This document shows positions 15,036 through 23,490 of a DNA stretch of 64,000 bases, piece by piece. The position numbers and the translations under genes are program-made. Every line of letters begins with the position of its first letter. The first letter of the stretch is position 1. This stretch comes from Actinomadura livida. GTDB lineage: Bacteria > Actinomycetota > Actinomycetes > Streptosporangiales > Streptosporangiaceae. The notes under the pieces are model-generated. The model did not search any database. It was not told the origin of the DNA and saw nothing but the letters and a program-made list of their open reading frames with translations. The stretch is taken from positions 200,239 to 264,238 of the forward strand of contig NZ_BMRO01000011.1 in assembly GCF_014648675.1 (NCBI RefSeq), read 5' to 3'.

Positions 15036-16918
15036 GGCGCGGCCACCTCTTCGGCCGGGGCCGGCTGGTAGCCGGTCGCCTGCAGCGTGAACAGGTGGGC
15101 GTACGTGCCGCCGGTCGCCATCAACTCTGCGTGGGTGCCCTGTTCGACGGTCTGTCCGTTGTCGACTACGACCAGCAGGTCGGCGTCGCGGACGGCTGCC
15201 AGCCGGTGCGAGATCAGCAGGCTGGTCCCTCCCGCGCGGTGCTCGCGCAGCCGGGTGTGGATCTCGTGCTCGGCCTCGGCGTCCAGGCCGGAACTGGGCT
15301 CGTCGAGGATGAGCAGGTCACGCTGGTCGCGCAGGAACGCGCGAGCCAGCGCCATCCGCTGCCACTGGCCCCCGGACAGGGTGACACCGATCTCCGGGTC
15401 AGTACCGTCCTGTTCCGTGTCGCCTTCGGCGAAGAACCGTCGCGACAGCAGCGTGTCGTAGCCGCGGGGCAACGCGCTCAGCGCGTCGTGTATCCCGGCT
15501 CTGCGTGCGGCGGCCCGCACGCGGTCCAGGCCACGGTTGTGGACGTCGCCGAGCCCGATGTTGTCGGCCGCTGTCAGGTCGTACTCCATGTAGTCCTGGA
15601 AAACCACGCCGATCCGCCATCGCAGCTCGGCCGGGTCCATGTCGCGCAGATCCACCCCGTCCCAGAGGATCGCGCCGTGCTCGGGGTCGTAGAACCGGCA
15701 CAGCAGCTTGACCAGTGTGCTCTTTCCGGCTCCGTTGCGGCCCACCAGGGCCACGGAGTGGCCGTACGGAATGGTGAGGTTCACGTCGCGCAGTGCCCAG
15801 GGATGCTCCGGCGAGTAGCGGAACCACACCCCGCGTACCTCGATGCCGCGACGCAGCGGCGCGGCCGCGCGTGGCTGGACGGGTACCGGCAGGTCGGGCT
15901 CGCTCGTGGTGATGGTGAGGTAGTGGTCGAAGAGCAGCAGTTGATGGTTGGCCTGCGTCATCTCCCCTACGAGGGCGATCGTGGCGCCTTGGACCCCGGC
16001 CACGGATGCGATGAGCAGCGGTATGTCGCCGGCGGTAAGGTTTCCGGCTCGGGCGGAGAACAGCGCCCACATCAGGCTGGCTCCGGCGATGGCGGCGGCT
16101 AGTGCTCCCAGGCCGGACTGGATCGCCAGGTCGCGCCGGTCCATCCGGCGCCGTTGCGCGTTGGCGTCGCGCCGCTGCGCGGTCATCAGCTCACGGAAGT
16201 GGCGGGCGGTCCCGAACAAGCGCAGTTCCTTGGCGGCCTGCACGCTGCTCAGCAGCCGCTGGAAGAAGATCTCTCGCCGCTCCATCGGGCTGATCCGCCA
16301 CATCATCGCCGCGCGGAGCCGGGACAGGTACAACTCGGCGGCCAGCGCGGGGACGGCCACGAGCAGCGCCGCCAGCGTCAGCCATCCGCTGATCACCAGC
16401 AGCGACCCGAGAAAGCCGACGATGGTGATCGCGGTCCGGCAGACGGCCAGCACGGCGAACACCACCCCGCCGGGCGCGCTGCCGCCGGCCGCCTGTGCCA
16501 GCGTCAACCGGTCCAGGAACTCCGGATTCTCGAACCTGGCCAGGCCGGGCAGCCGTTCGGTGGCCGCGAAAAGCCGGTCCTGGGCGGTCAGGCCGACCCG
16601 ACGCTCGAGCTCTTGCCGAAGGTAGCCGGACAGGTGCGGCAGTACGGCGGCCGCCATCCCGGCGGCCAGGAGGCCGCCGCCCACCCAGGCCAGAACCGAC
16701 CCGCTGACGGACCGGCCCACTATCGCGTCGAGCGCCAGTTTGGTCAGCAACGCCACCGCGACCGGCACCACCGCCGCCACCAGTTGCAGCGCCCCGTAGC
16801 CGAGGATCAGGTACCGGCCGGCGTGCCACGCCAGGGCCAGAGCGTGCCCGATCCTGGTGGCACCGGCCCTGGCCCCGGTGCGGACTCCGCCGAGGGTGTC
16901 GCGCATGGCGATGGTCAC
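15032..16918 (-). CDS. ABC exporter (fused membrane and ATPase domains) of locus B
   Basis: A 628-residue half transporter. Residues about 20-340 form the six-helix membrane domain; the ATPase follows with Walker A GRNGAGKST, signature TLSGGQWQRMALA, Walker B LLILDEPSSG and the switch His in LLISHRLAAV. No C39 peptidase domain is present, so leader removal must be done by another protein, presumably the S26 peptidase next door. The start is GTG 16918, overlapping the thioredoxin stop (GTGA). Export of the cysteine-rich peptide is the likely role. Confidence 0.88.
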   Translation of the reverse strand: MTIAMRDTLGGVRTGARAGATRIGHALALAWHAGRYLILGYGALQLVAAVVPVAVALLTKLALDAIVGRSVSGSVLAWVGGGLLAAGMAAAVLPHLSGYLRQELERRVGLTAQDRLFAATERLPGLARFENPEFLDRLTLAQAAGGSAPGGVVFAVLAVCRTAITIVGFLGSLLVISGWLTLAALLVAVPALAAELYLSRLRAAMMWRISPMERREIFFQRLLSSVQAAKELRLFGTARHFRELMTAQRRDANAQRRRMDRRDLAIQSGLGALAAAIAGASLMWALFSARAGNLTAGDIPLLIASVAGVQGATIALVGEMTQANHQLLLFDHYLTITTSEPDLPVPVQPRAAAPLRRGIEVRGVWFRYSPEHPWALRDVNLTIPYGHSVALVGRNGAGKSTLVKLLCRFYDPEHGAILWDGVDLRDMDPAELRWRIGVVFQDYMEYDLTAADNIGLGDVHNRGLDRVRAAARRAGIHDALSALPRGYDTLLSRRFFAEGDTEQDGTDPEIGVTLSGGQWQRMALARAFLRDQRDLLILDEPSSGLDAEAEHEIHTRLREHRAGGTSLLISHRLAAVRDADLLVVVDNGQTVEQGTHAELMATGGTYAHLFTLQATGYQPAPAEEVAAP

Positions 16919-17463
16919 ACCCCGGCGGTGGCGGCCGGTCGTGCCGGCTCCAGACCGGTGCCGACCACGGTTCCGGACTGGTCGAGAACACCGAAGCTGG
17001 GAAAGCCGTTCACCTCCAGCGCCGAGCTGATCTCGCCGGTCATCGGCGGTTCGGTGACGACGCGGGCGACCGGCTCCAGCCGTTCGCGGTAGGGGGCCGT
17101 GTCGTCCTCGGACTCTCCGACGACGACGGCGATCACCTGGTCGCGTCCGCCGGGGAACGTCGCGGCGGATTCGACGAAAGCGGGCAGCTTCTCCTCGCAG
17201 GCGGGGCAGCGCGGCGTGAACACGCCGACCAGGGTTCGGCCGGACAGCCGGCCCCGGGACACCGGCTCGCCCGTGGTGGCCACGGCCTCGAACGGGCCGG
17301 CGGTCTCGCCCTCCGCGAGCATCCCGCTGGGCATTGCCCCCGACAGAGTCGAGATCAGCTCGGTGTGGTGGCGGAGCCGCCGGATCACACCGAGGGTGAA
17401 CACCAGGTCCAGCAGGCAGACCGCGAGAGCGAGAAGGGCCAGCGCGGCAACGATGGGCATCAT
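16915..17463 (-). CDS. MauD-like membrane-anchored thioredoxin
   Basis: A 182-residue protein with one N-terminal membrane anchor (MMPIVAALALLALAVCLLDL) and a TlpA/MauD-type thioredoxin fold outside the membrane. The redox motif is C86-P-A-C89 in VFTPRCPACEEKLP; the cis-Pro loop is in VNGFPSFGVLD. MauD proteins help form disulfides in the methylamine dehydrogenase light chain. The ATG overlaps the stop of the MauE gene by four bases. Here it most likely forms or shuffles the disulfides of the 8-Cys peptide. Confidence 0.82.
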   Translation of the reverse strand: MMPIVAALALLALAVCLLDLVFTLGVIRRLRHHTELISTLSGAMPSGMLAEGETAGPFEAVATTGEPVSRGRLSGRTLVGVFTPRCPACEEKLPAFVESAATFPGGRDQVIAVVVGESEDDTAPYRERLEPVARVVTEPPMTGEISSALEVNGFPSFGVLDQSGTVVGTGLEPARPAATAGV

Positions 17464-18029
17464 CGCAGTAATCCTTTCGTGGGACGGTAGTCGTGGGGAG
17501 CGACACCGGGCCGGAACAGGTCGGCGAGGTCGTCGGAGGTCACCATGACGGCGGCGGCCACAACGCCGGCGACCATGGCGGCGACCACACCCGCCGGCTC
17601 CAGCGGCCCCGCCGCCGCGCCGGCGGCCAGCCCGAGAGCGGCCGAAACGGCCAAGACGACGTTCCGGACCAGGTGCACGCCGCCGACCGGACGCGTCGAT
17701 GCGCCGAAGCAGTTGCAAGGTGCGCGGTCCCGGCGCCGAAGCGCGGCCATGACGGTCACGGTGAAGGCCAGCGCGAGGAGGCCGGCGAGGACGAAACCCG
17801 CCCGCGCCGTCTCGGGGAGCACCAGTAGCACCGGCACCGCCGCCTCGGCGGCGAGCACACCACCGGCCAGCACGCCGGCCGGGACCCGGGAGACCACCCA
17901 TCCGGGTCCCAGCCGACCGGTGGCCCTCACGAAGCCGGCGAACGCTCCCCGGCCGCGCACCTTGCCCATGACCGAGGCGACGAACACCAATCCGAGCATG
18001 CAGCGGCAAGCCAGCACGACGTAACCCAT
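17460..18029 (-). CDS. MauE/DoxX-type redox membrane protein
   Basis: A 189-residue protein with four or five membrane segments. The pair C105-N-C107 in APCNCFGAS is the signature of MauE-type proteins, which work with MauD in electron transfer for disulfide formation. ATG 18029 has GAGGATC upstream; the frame extends 16 codons further without a better start. It lies about 160 bases after the peptide gene and begins the chain of overlapping genes. Confidence 0.82.
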   Translation of the reverse strand: MGYVVLACRCMLGLVFVASVMGKVRGRGAFAGFVRATGRLGPGWVVSRVPAGVLAGGVLAAEAAVPVLLVLPETARAGFVLAGLLALAFTVTVMAALRRRDRAPCNCFGASTRPVGGVHLVRNVVLAVSAALGLAAGAAAGPLEPAGVVAAMVAGVVAAAVMVTSDDLADLFRPGVAPHDYRPTKGLLR

Positions 18030-18187
18030 CGAAGATCCTCTCCGCGGCCGGCGAAGCGGCCGAAGCAGGAACTCCACCGCTCGAGACAGCCATTGAGTGA
18101 CACGGCTTGGGCGACATCACTCGGGGACACGTGCTCGCCAAGCAACGTCAAGGTGCGGCCTGCTCAGACCGGTCTCCGCGCCGTCGA

Positions 18188-18391
18188 TCAGTCCGGTAGA
18201 CAGGCCGTGGCCTGGCACGGGTTGGCGTAGCAGCATGTTCTGAACGCGTACATGCCGTAGATGCAGCGCCACTCGTCTGTGGTGCGGGTGCAGGCCCCGA
18301 GCCACTTGCAGGAGCAGATGGCGGACGCGGTCGCGCGGGGGACCACCAGGCTGAGCAGCCGGTCGCCGAGCTTTTCGATCTTTGTGATCAT
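18188..18391 (-). CDS. 8-cysteine small peptide precursor of locus B
   Basis: A 67-residue peptide. Residues 1-24 are leader-like (MITKIEKLGDRLLSLVVPRA, then TASA, a good signal-peptidase site). The rest has eight Cys at 26, 28, 34, 43, 53, 54, 59 and 64 and Trp at 30 and 41. The arrangement W-x3-C ... Y-x2-Y-x4-CC-x4-C-x4-C resembles part of the methylamine dehydrogenase light chain around the first quinone-forming Trp. GGGAGG lies 11 bases before the ATG. With MauE, MauD, exporter and S26 genes downstream it is very likely a disulfide-rich exported peptide. Its activity is unknown. Confidence 0.78.
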   Translation of the reverse strand: MITKIEKLGDRLLSLVVPRATASAICSCKWLGACTRTTDEWRCIYGMYAFRTCCYANPCQATACLPD

Positions 18392-18893
18392 TGCTTTTCG
18401 TGCCTCCCTCGGGTCTACCTCTTTGGATCGACCACCCCGATTAAGACCCAGGGCGCTTTCAGGTCCGCTTCAGTGCTGCTTCACCGCAGGTCACCGACCC
18501 TCGGGCTCGGCGTCCGCGCCGAGGCGGCAGGGCGGATGCGTTCTCACGCGGCTAGACCGGGTAGCTGGAGTGCGTGGTAGGTCCAGCCCATCTGCGGTGG
18601 ATGGCGATGGCCACGATGCGCAGGGCGGCCATGACGCCGGGGGCCGCGGACGTGCGGGGCCGTGGCGGCCACCTGCCGCTGGTCCAGGACGATGGCGTCG
18701 TGGGTGACGGCGGCGACCCGGCGTGGTCGGCTTGCGGTCGCGGGCAGCGAGGGGGCGCAGGGTCCGGGTGGACACGGGCGAGGGGAGGGGCTTCGGACGC
18801 GACGGAACGAGCCCTTGGCCCGGTCGGGCCAAGGCGGGGGAGGGCCTGGCACTACCGGGCCGGCGGCCCCGCAGAGGCTACGTGGGCGAGCGA
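18392..18893. other. intergenic region upstream of peptide locus B
   Basis: These 502 bases contain the promoter region of the 8-Cys peptide and an 11-bp direct repeat. Frames at 18540-18830 translate to Arg/Pro-rich strings; a faint likeness to a transposase fragment was not convincing. No gene is called. Confidence 0.4.
18457..18489. repeat. three 11-base direct repeats upstream of the 8-Cys peptide gene
   Basis: TTTCAGGTCCG, CTTCAGTGCTG and CTTCACCGCAG follow one another with TTCA in the same register every 11 bases. They lie about 70-100 bases before the peptide start. Such spacing is typical of activators that bind one face of the helix, for example PhoP (PHO box) or SARP proteins. Confidence 0.5.
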
Positions 18894-19223
18894 TCAGCCG
18901 ATGATATTGGAATTGTCGGCGTTCGCGGAGAGAGTCCAGTTGCCGTTCTCGTACACGGTGAACTTGACCGTGCCGTCCACTCCGCGGCTGGCGTCCGATC
19001 CGGTGAATTGCAGACCCAGTTCCCCGGACGGTCCGGTTATCGGGAATGCGCGGCGCCATTCGCGCAACCATTCCTTCTGCCTTCGGTAACCGGGTATGCG
19101 GCGCGGGAGAGAAAGTAACCGTGCCCTGGTGCGCAGGTCAAGAGGCAATCCGAACGGCCTCATCTCGGCTGGCAAGACGGCGATACGAAAAGGGAGATAC
19201 TGCGGAGTTTTCGCGGCCTTCAT
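18894..19223 (-). pseudogene. possible remnant of a small secreted-protein gene
   Basis: A 109-codon frame. Its last 40 residues (FTGSDASRGVDGTVKFTVYE and NGNWTLSANADNSNIIG) look like a genuine beta-rich domain ending abruptly at the stop, while the first 65 residues are Arg-rich without signal peptide. The pattern suggests a gene that lost both ends. It could also be a short intact gene of unknown type. Confidence 0.3.
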
Positions 19224-19346
19224 CGGTGCCGGAGCCTGTTATCCGGGTCGGTGGACGGTGCTGGCCGCGCATGGCAAGACCTCAACGCGACGAGCCCCCG
19301 GCCGCATCTGGCCGAGGGCTCGTGAAGTCGAGCGGGGGGCGGGAGG

Positions 19347-19610
19347 TCAGGTGAGGTCGTGCTCGCTGCTCTTGACCGAACGGGCGAACGCCGCCCAGGC
19401 CGAGGCACTGAAGGTCAACTTCGGCCCGTCCGGATCCTTGGAGTCCCGAACGCCGACCATGGGGGAGAGGCCCGCCACCTCGACGCACTCGCCACCCTCG
19501 TGACCGCTGTACCTGCTCTTGCGCCAGAGACCTGCTACCTCGACACAGTTGCCGCCGCTGTGGCCGCTGTGGCTACTTTTGCGCCAGTGGACGCTGGGCA
19601 TGCCCTTCAT
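19347..19610 (-). CDS. DUF397 protein with internally duplicated motif
   Basis: An 87-residue DUF397 protein, the usual small partner of XRE/DUF5753 regulators in actinomycetes. The normal single N-terminal motif is present twice: WRKSSHSGHSGGNCVEVAGL, then WRKSRYSGHEGGECVEVAGL, followed by the usual VRDSKDPDGPKLTFSASAW. Its ATG overlaps the regulator stop by four bases. Partners of this type modulate the regulator, as in WhiJ-like systems. Confidence 0.85.
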   Translation of the reverse strand: MKGMPSVHWRKSSHSGHSGGNCVEVAGLWRKSRYSGHEGGECVEVAGLSPMVGVRDSKDPDGPKLTFSASAWAAFARSVKSSEHDLT

Positions 19611-20404
19611 AGGCTCTCCATTACCGTTCTAATCATGGCCCGTGACTCCTCGATGGGGAGCGCGTGTCCGCGGAGTAGATCCCAGCGTACGACCTTGTCT
19701 CGCACACGGACAGGTTTCTCGATCAAGAGCCCTTCGCCCGCAGACTCGGTATAGGCCAGGTTCAGGCCGTCGTCGAAGCCCAGGATCGTGAATTCACCTT
19801 CAAGTCCTGCGTGGTACCCCGAACTGTATGGGATGACCTGAAGCATCGTGTTAACTCGCTCTGAGGCGGCGAGAAGGAAATCAAGTTGCTCTCGCATGAT
19901 CTCCGGGCCTCCTATCGATCGGCGCAGCACGGCCTCATCCAGGACCATCCAGATGTGCGGAGCATTGTCGCGAGTGAGGATCGACTGCCGTTCCATACGC
20001 TTCGCCGCCAACTCCGACGCGTTGGTCCCGTCGGTAGTGGTGAGAATCGAGCGTGTGTAGTCCTCGGTCTGGAATAGGCCGTTGACTAGTAGGGCGCAGT
20101 ATATTCGGTAGGTCGTGGCTTTTCTCTCGTACTCCAGATACTCCGGAAAGCCGGATGGGAGCACCAACTCGACCTCGATCTCCTTGGCGAGCTTCCAGAG
20201 GCGGTAGTACATACCTCCGGTTTTGAAGTAGGTGTCGAGGTCGTGTGCGCTCTGCTCAGAGATTTTGCGGCCGCTCTCCATGGTGCTGATCCACTGGGGC
20301 GTACAGCCGAGCGCGTCCGCCAGTTCCTTTCCCGTGATCTTGGCCTCGTCCCGCATGCGGCGGAGTTCCGTGCCGAAGAAGATGCGTGCTCGATTTTCAG
20401 CCAT
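19607..20404 (-). CDS. XRE-family regulator with DUF5753 domain
   Basis: A 265-residue regulator. The helix-turn-helix is at residues about 10-65 (LADALGCTPQWISTMESGRK) and the DUF5753 ligand/partner domain fills the rest (YEYERKATTYRIY region, LVNGLFQTEDYTRSIL, MLQVIPYSSGYHAGLEG). ATG 20404 has GGAGG six bases upstream. It forms a translationally coupled pair with the DUF397 gene. The GC content of this gene is visibly lower than that of its neighbours. Confidence 0.88.
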   Translation of the reverse strand: MAENRARIFFGTELRRMRDEAKITGKELADALGCTPQWISTMESGRKISEQSAHDLDTYFKTGGMYYRLWKLAKEIEVELVLPSGFPEYLEYERKATTYRIYCALLVNGLFQTEDYTRSILTTTDGTNASELAAKRMERQSILTRDNAPHIWMVLDEAVLRRSIGGPEIMREQLDFLLAASERVNTMLQVIPYSSGYHAGLEGEFTILGFDDGLNLAYTESAGEGLLIEKPVRVRDKVVRWDLLRGHALPIEESRAMIRTVMESL

Positions 20405-20560
20405 TTGGAGCCTCCGGGGGGTTAACCAGCGAGGGGCCGGTTGAGTTGATCTTGGCTCAGATTGACCGGTGGTATGGAAAGGTCACTGGCGCACTTTAAC
20501 CCGGACCATGAGTCTGTTCGCAAGCTTTTCGGCGCAACGACAGACAACGAGGTCCCCAAG

Positions 20561-20815
20561 ATGCCTAAGAGGTCGGTATCAAATAATTATGGGAAGACAG
20601 GGCAATTGCCCCTCATGTCCGATTGGGAAGGTGAGCGATCGGACGGCGGTTTCCGTGCGCAGCGGGTCTCCGGCCTGAGCGAATACCAGGTGCTCAACGG
20701 CTGCCTGGGCGAGGTGCGGGCGCAGGACGAGGGCGAACTGTGGCTGCTCTGCGATGCGCAGACCCGGTTGTCCGAGCGGATCGCCCTGGCCGAGTCCACG
20801 CGGAGGCGGCCGTGA
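20561..20815 (+). CDS. hypothetical protein, XRE module
   Basis: An 84-residue soluble protein (GGFRAQRVSGLSEYQVLNGC, then ELWLLCDAQTRLSERIA). Similar short proteins are common beside XRE-DUF397 pairs. ATG 20561 has GAGG eight bases upstream; an in-frame ATG at 20477 region and one at 20615 are possible. It is divergent from the XRE gene and coupled by GTGA to the next gene. Confidence 0.55.
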   Translation: MPKRSVSNNYGKTGQLPLMSDWEGERSDGGFRAQRVSGLSEYQVLNGCLGEVRAQDEGELWLLCDAQTRLSERIALAESTRRRP

Positions 20816-21126
20816 GCATTCCCGAGCACGAGTCCCCGGCCGTCGAGTCGTACGTGCGGCTCAAAGCGCTGGAAATACACCTGAGGGCGCACGGCTTCAC
20901 GACGCACCATGTGGCCGGAGGGCTGGTCGTCCGTAACACGACGTCCACCGCACGGACGTGCTGCGGGGCCCAAGGAGTCGCGGGCGACACCGTCACCTGC
21001 CGGCCGCACGAAGAGGACGGGAACCGCTACTGGTTCTTCACTTCCTGGCAGCAGCCGATCGCCGAATCCGAGCGCATCACCGACGCTCTGGTGATGATCA
21101 AGGGATACCTGGGAGCCCCCGCTTGA
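20812..21126 (+). CDS. hypothetical protein, XRE module
   Basis: A 104-residue protein with GTG start overlapping the previous stop (GTGA). It contains FTTHHVAGGLVVRNTTSTAR and YWFFTSWQQPIAESERITDA, with a CC pair and several His. No known domain. The overlap with both neighbours shows an operon. Confidence 0.6.
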   Translation: MSIPEHESPAVESYVRLKALEIHLRAHGFTTHHVAGGLVVRNTTSTARTCCGAQGVAGDTVTCRPHEEDGNRYWFFTSWQQPIAESERITDALVMIKGYLGAPA

Positions 21127-21323
21127 ACGCCCTCACCTACCGGGCATGGCGGCCCAGCGCGTCGGCCTATCTCGCCGAACTGAGGCGCGAGTTCCCGGCG
21201 TTCGGCATCATCGCCGATCCGGACCGCCCCATCTGGATGGCGGTCCGGGGCGATGACGTCTTCATAAGGGCGACGGACGGCTACGTCCTCCGTCAGCGCC
21301 TCCTGGAGATATCGGATCAATGA
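21123..21323 (+). CDS. hypothetical small protein, XRE module
   Basis: A 66-residue protein that begins at TTG 21123, overlapping the previous stop (TTGA), as shown by NALTYRAWRPSASAYLAELR following directly. No other start gives this overlap. It has one likely alpha/beta unit (FGIIADPDRPIWMAVRGDDV). Function unknown. Confidence 0.55.
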   Translation: MNALTYRAWRPSASAYLAELRREFPAFGIIADPDRPIWMAVRGDDVFIRATDGYVLRQRLLEISDQ

Positions 21324-21375
21324 GCCCGGATCTGGCGGTACTCCGTCTCCGCGCGTTCTTCTCTAGGATCGCGGT

Positions 21376-21693
21376 GTGCGCCAGATGCCGTCGGCCGATA
21401 TGGTCAGTTTGATTTCATTCCTCGCCGTTTTGCTGATCTTTTTCAGCATTGATGTGCGTTCGAGGAATGCAGTGGGCTCGAAGCCGTGGCATGCGCACCT
21501 TTTCGAATGGTCGTCCCGGATCGGCGGCATCGCCACGGCTCTGGCTCTGGCCCTGGGGTGGACGGACCTGTTCTTCCCGGACGAGAGCAGCCCGATCCAT
21601 GTGGCGCTCGTGGCCGTCCCCGGGTCTGTGGGGGTGGTGTGCGCCATCGTGCTGGGCGTGGAAATGCTCTGGCAGCGATCGGAGTCGCCCTAG
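21376..21693 (+). CDS. small three-helix membrane protein
   Basis: A 105-residue protein with three hydrophobic segments (LISFLAVLLIFFSIDV, IGGIATALALALGWTDLFF, VALVAVPGSVGVVCAIVLGV). Starts at GTG 21376, about 50 bases after the previous gene. No family recognised. Confidence 0.5.
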   Translation: MRQMPSADMVSLISFLAVLLIFFSIDVRSRNAVGSKPWHAHLFEWSSRIGGIATALALALGWTDLFFPDESSPIHVALVAVPGSVGVVCAIVLGVEMLWQRSESP

Positions 21694-21792
21694 CCGAGAA
21701 GATAACAGCGGGTTACTGATCGATTGCGGTGCGGGGTTGGTGGGGAAGGGTCCTTCGCGCTGGTGGTCTGCGACGCGGAGGCGATGCAATCG

Positions 21793-23328
21793 ATGAGTGA
21801 GACCTCGACACTGCCCACGACCGTGGTCCGGCCCGGTGACAAGCGCTATCCGGCGCTGAGCCGGGGGTTCAACCAGCGGTGGATCGCCGAGCCGGAGTAC
21901 GTGCGGCTGGTGCGGACGCCCGGGGAGGTGCGGGCGGCGCTGGAGGAGGCGGTGAACGAGGCCCCGGCGGACCCGGAGCGGACGCGGATCACGGCGAGGG
22001 CCGGCGGCCACTGCTACGAGGACTTCGTCTGCGGCAAGGACGTGCGGGTGATCCTGGACGTCAGCCCCATGTACGGAGTTTCGTACGACGGCGACATGCA
22101 GGCGTACTGCGTCGGGGCGGGGGCGACGAACTGGCACGTCTACAGCCACCTGTATCCGCTCAGCGGGAAGACGCTGCCCGGTGGCTCCTGCTACTCGGTG
22201 GGGCTCGGCGGGCACATCCCGGCGGGCGGGTTCGGGCTGCTGTCCCGGCAGCACGGGCTCACCGTCGATTACCTCTACGCGGTCGAGGTGGCGGTGGTCA
22301 GGGCCGACAAGACGGTCAAGCTCGTGGTGGCCAGGCGGGACGACAAGGACGAGCGCCTACGGGACTTGCTGTGGGCGCACGCCGGGGGAGGGGGCGGGAA
22401 CTTCGGTGTCGTCACGAGGTTCTGGTTCCGGGGGCTGCCCGAACCGCCGAAACAGGTCCTGCTGACCGCCCTCGCCTGGGACTGGGAGGACTTCACCAAG
22501 GACGAGTTCACCGCGCTCGTGACCGCGTACGGCGAGTACTTCCGCGACCATCAGGACGCGTCCACGGCGCCAGGCAAGCTGTTCGCTCTCCTCAAGCTCA
22601 ACCATGTCAGCAACGGCCAGATCGGGCTGCTGGCGCAGGTCGACGTGGACGACTCCGACGGGCCGCAGGCGATGACCGACTTCATCGAGGCGGTGGACGG
22701 CCGGATCGGCCCGGCGGCGACGAAGATGCGGTCGGTGATGGGCGAGCATTTCGTCCACATGGACATTCCCAGGGTGATGCCGTGGCTTACGGCCACCCAG
22801 GCGCTGAACGCGAGCGGGGAGAACCGCTGCGGGAAGTACAAGTCCGCCTACCTCAGGAAGCCGTTCACCGGGCAGCAGATCGACGCGATGTGGGCCTACC
22901 TCGGCAATGAGGAGTACACCGACTACGTGAACAAGCAGGCGCTCATCCAGGTCGACTCCTATGGCGGCGCGGTCAACCGCCCTCTGCACGACACGGCGGT
23001 GCGGCAGCGCGACTCCATCCTGAAGCTCCAGTACCAGGTCTACTGGACGAGGCACGATCCTCAGGAGGACGCCCACCTCGCGTGGATCCGCGACACCTAC
23101 AAGGCGACGTTCGCCGGGACGGGCGGCGTCCCCGTCGCCGGCGGTGATGTCACGGACGGTTGTTACATCGGGTATCCGGACACCGACCTGGACGACGAGC
23201 GCTGGAACGGCTCGGACCAGTCGTCGGAGACGCTCTACTACAAGGACGCCTACGCGAAACTGCAGGAGATCAAGCGGTACTGGGACCCGCTGAACGTATT
23301 CCGGCACACGCAGTCGATCCGTCCATGA
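21793..23328 (+). CDS. berberine-bridge-type FAD-dependent oxidase, bicovalent FAD
   Basis: A 511-residue flavoprotein of the VAO/BBE family. The FAD domain has H73 in ARAGGHCYEDF and C133 in GGSCYSVGLGGHIPAGGFG, the two residues that carry the flavin through two covalent bonds in BBE-type oxidases. The C-terminal BBE segment reads YKDAYAKLQEIKRYWDPLNV. Such enzymes oxidise sugars or natural-product intermediates. No secretion signal is seen. ATG 21793 begins the conserved part; ATG 21784 is possible. Single-gene unit. Confidence 0.85.
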   Translation: MSETSTLPTTVVRPGDKRYPALSRGFNQRWIAEPEYVRLVRTPGEVRAALEEAVNEAPADPERTRITARAGGHCYEDFVCGKDVRVILDVSPMYGVSYDGDMQAYCVGAGATNWHVYSHLYPLSGKTLPGGSCYSVGLGGHIPAGGFGLLSRQHGLTVDYLYAVEVAVVRADKTVKLVVARRDDKDERLRDLLWAHAGGGGGNFGVVTRFWFRGLPEPPKQVLLTALAWDWEDFTKDEFTALVTAYGEYFRDHQDASTAPGKLFALLKLNHVSNGQIGLLAQVDVDDSDGPQAMTDFIEAVDGRIGPAATKMRSVMGEHFVHMDIPRVMPWLTATQALNASGENRCGKYKSAYLRKPFTGQQIDAMWAYLGNEEYTDYVNKQALIQVDSYGGAVNRPLHDTAVRQRDSILKLQYQVYWTRHDPQEDAHLAWIRDTYKATFAGTGGVPVAGGDVTDGCYIGYPDTDLDDERWNGSDQSSETLYYKDAYAKLQEIKRYWDPLNVFRHTQSIRP

Positions 23329-23490
23329 CGCCCTGTGTGACGGGGGACACGTGACGTGGCGTGACGGTTCATCTCGCCTTTATTGCATTCGATGACCAAT
23401 ACTTGCGGGTGTGACGAAGGGGACAGTAGTTTCGTCGGGCGTGTGGATTGGAGCATCGGGCCGCTGCGGCCCGGGCCGGCTGGGGAGTCC

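Noticed and set aside
18491-18893. Frames resembling a transposase or other mobile-element fragment
   Set aside because: No DDE motif, terminal inverted repeats or consistent frame; similarity too weak to support a mobile element.
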